The notes under the pieces: generated by a model
Database searches by the model: none
Told to the model about the DNA's origin: nothing
Seen by the model: only the letters and a program-made list of their open reading frames with translations
Position numbers and translations under genes: made by a program
In this document: piece after piece, positions 63,196 to 64,000 of the stretch
How the letters are laid out: each line of letters opens with the position of its first letter
How positions within the stretch are numbered: position 1 is the stretch's first letter
Assembly: GCF_000155775.1 (NCBI RefSeq)
Contig: NZ_DS989811.1
Coordinates: 254,914 to 318,913, forward strand
Direction of reading: 5' to 3'
DNA: 64,000 bases
DNA from: Glaciecola sp. HTCC2999
Lineage (GTDB): Bacteria > Pseudomonadota > Gammaproteobacteria > Enterobacterales > Alteromonadaceae

Positions 63196-64000
63196 ATGAA
63201 ATCTGTGCTTGGAAACAACAGTGGTAGCCTAGGACGTAAAACACATTTGTTGGGTACTAAAGTGCGTAATTTACGAAAGCGAAATAACCTGACTCTAGAT
63301 GATTTATCATCCCGTTGTATCCGCTTCGATGCAAATAATGCGCCCTCTGTGTCATATCTGTCCATGATTGAACGAGGTAAGCGTGTACCTAGTTGGGATA
63401 TGTTAGATGTGATTGCCCAGGTGTTTCAAAAAGAGCCAAGTTGGTTTTTAGATGACGAACCTGAGCAAGATGATATTATTATTGATAAAGGTTCTCATGG
63501 CGGGATTTCAGGTATGCCATTGGAACCAAGCTTTTTATTTACAAACGATATTTTACAAATTGCTATCCCTGAAATGCTCTCGCAAACAGGGATCAGCGGA
63601 CGTCAGTTTGCCCATTTGCTCATCCGAGCTCACCAAGAACATCATCAAAACCATTTTCCTGATCTAGAAAAAGCTGCCGAAGAAGTTGGAATGAAGCGTA
63701 TGCCATTATCCTCTCAGGAATTAATGATTTTAGCACAACAACAAGGTCTCACGATTAAATGGTTTTCACGCTTGCCCAAAAGCTTTGCTATGGAGTACGG
63801 AGTCCAAAACACTTCTGTAGTGACTTCCTATTTGGGCCCCAATAATACAGTGTACTTAAATAAACTGCTGGAAAAATATGAGCGGCGTTTAAAATATGAT
63901 ATTGCTGTGCATATTGGACATAGCGTATTACATAATAATGATGGATTAAAGAGTGTGTTAGTTACCGGCCTTAACCAATACTCTGTTATGCAAGGTGGCA
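63196..64000 (+). CDS. HTH (XRE) regulator with DUF3612-like C-terminal domain, cut by window end
   Basis: The frame is open from ATG 63196 to the last base, so the C-terminus is missing. The N-terminal XRE helix-turn-helix (about 20-80) reads LGTKVRNLRKRNNLTLDDLSS, then YLSMIERGKRVPSWDML. A long C-terminal domain begins near residue 110 (FLFTNDILQIAIPEMLSQTG) and includes IGHSVLH, reminiscent of the short-chain-acyl-type XRE regulators. AAAAGG precedes the start. It is divergent from the unknown gene at 62534. Related regulators are often found beside glyoxylate-pathway genes, but the target here lies outside the window. Confidence 0.75.
   Translation, partial: MKSVLGNNSGSLGRKTHLLGTKVRNLRKRNNLTLDDLSSRCIRFDANNAPSVSYLSMIERGKRVPSWDMLDVIAQVFQKEPSWFLDDEPEQDDIIIDKGSHGGISGMPLEPSFLFTNDILQIAIPEMLSQTGISGRQFAHLLIRAHQEHHQNHFPDLEKAAEEVGMKRMPLSSQELMILAQQQGLTIKWFSRLPKSFAMEYGVQNTSVVTSYLGPNNTVYLNKLLEKYERRLKYDIAVHIGHSVLHNNDGLKSVLVTGLNQYSVMQGG

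Overview
The window reads as chromosomal DNA of a marine gammaproteobacterium, most likely of the Alteromonadaceae (Glaciecola, Paraglaciecola or Alteromonas type). The basis is AT-rich coding sequence, TonB-dependent polysaccharide uptake with the tryptophan-halogenase/SapC/cupin gene set, a GlyGly-CTERM protease, gammaproteobacterial LexA and Zur boxes, and Alteromonas-like ribosomal proteins. No species can be fixed from sequence alone, and no rRNA, tRNA or CRISPR array was seen.

Layout. (1) Bases 1-16085 are the larger part of a Tn7-type transposon: tnsA (5' end cut off by the window edge), tnsB, tnsC and tnsD, then cargo. The cargo is a BlaI-type repressor with an M56 membrane protease, a czcCBA-type heavy-metal RND pump, a HupE/UreJ membrane protein and two small envelope proteins. 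The left end is recognisable by three 22-bp TnsB-like sites and an ACA terminus at 16085. (2) 16156-20655 is a three-gene signalling operon on the minus strand (histidine kinase, response regulator, REC-GGDEF-EAL). (3) 20947-23344 holds azoR and gnd. (4) 23639-44048 is a laminarin (beta-1,3-glucan) utilisation region: a very large GH16 lipoprotein with seven C-terminal modules, a TonB receptor, a frameshifted tryptophan halogenase, SapC, a JmjC-like cupin, a second GH16, GH3, an MFS glucose transporter, GH1, a LacI regulator and a sugar porter. LacI-type operators with an AAGCGCTT core precede the main units. (5) 44107-46637 is a zinc receptor gene (ZnuD type) under a Zur box. (6) 46723-54819 holds a GST, a large secreted metalloprotease, a YbaK-type deacylase, a glyoxalase-type protein, a lone phage-type holin, an SOS block (yebG, umuDC) and a HAD phosphatase. 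(7) 54862-57120 is a GAF-GspE ATPase. (8) 57187-62427 is a complete S10 ribosomal operon with its own promoter, leader and terminator. (9) 62534-64000 holds an unknown gene and a divergent HTH regulator cut by the window end.

How the parts work together. The transposon proteins mobilise a metal-efflux cargo, probably controlled by proteolytic relief of a BlaI repressor. In the glucan locus, the surface GH16 cuts laminarin, the receptor imports oligosaccharides, periplasmic GH16 and GH3 shorten them, the MFS carriers take up glucose and short glucosides, and cytoplasmic GH1 finishes the digestion. The LacI protein is the likely local regulator. The neighbouring gnd would serve the resulting glucose 6-phosphate flux, though that link is inferred only from position.
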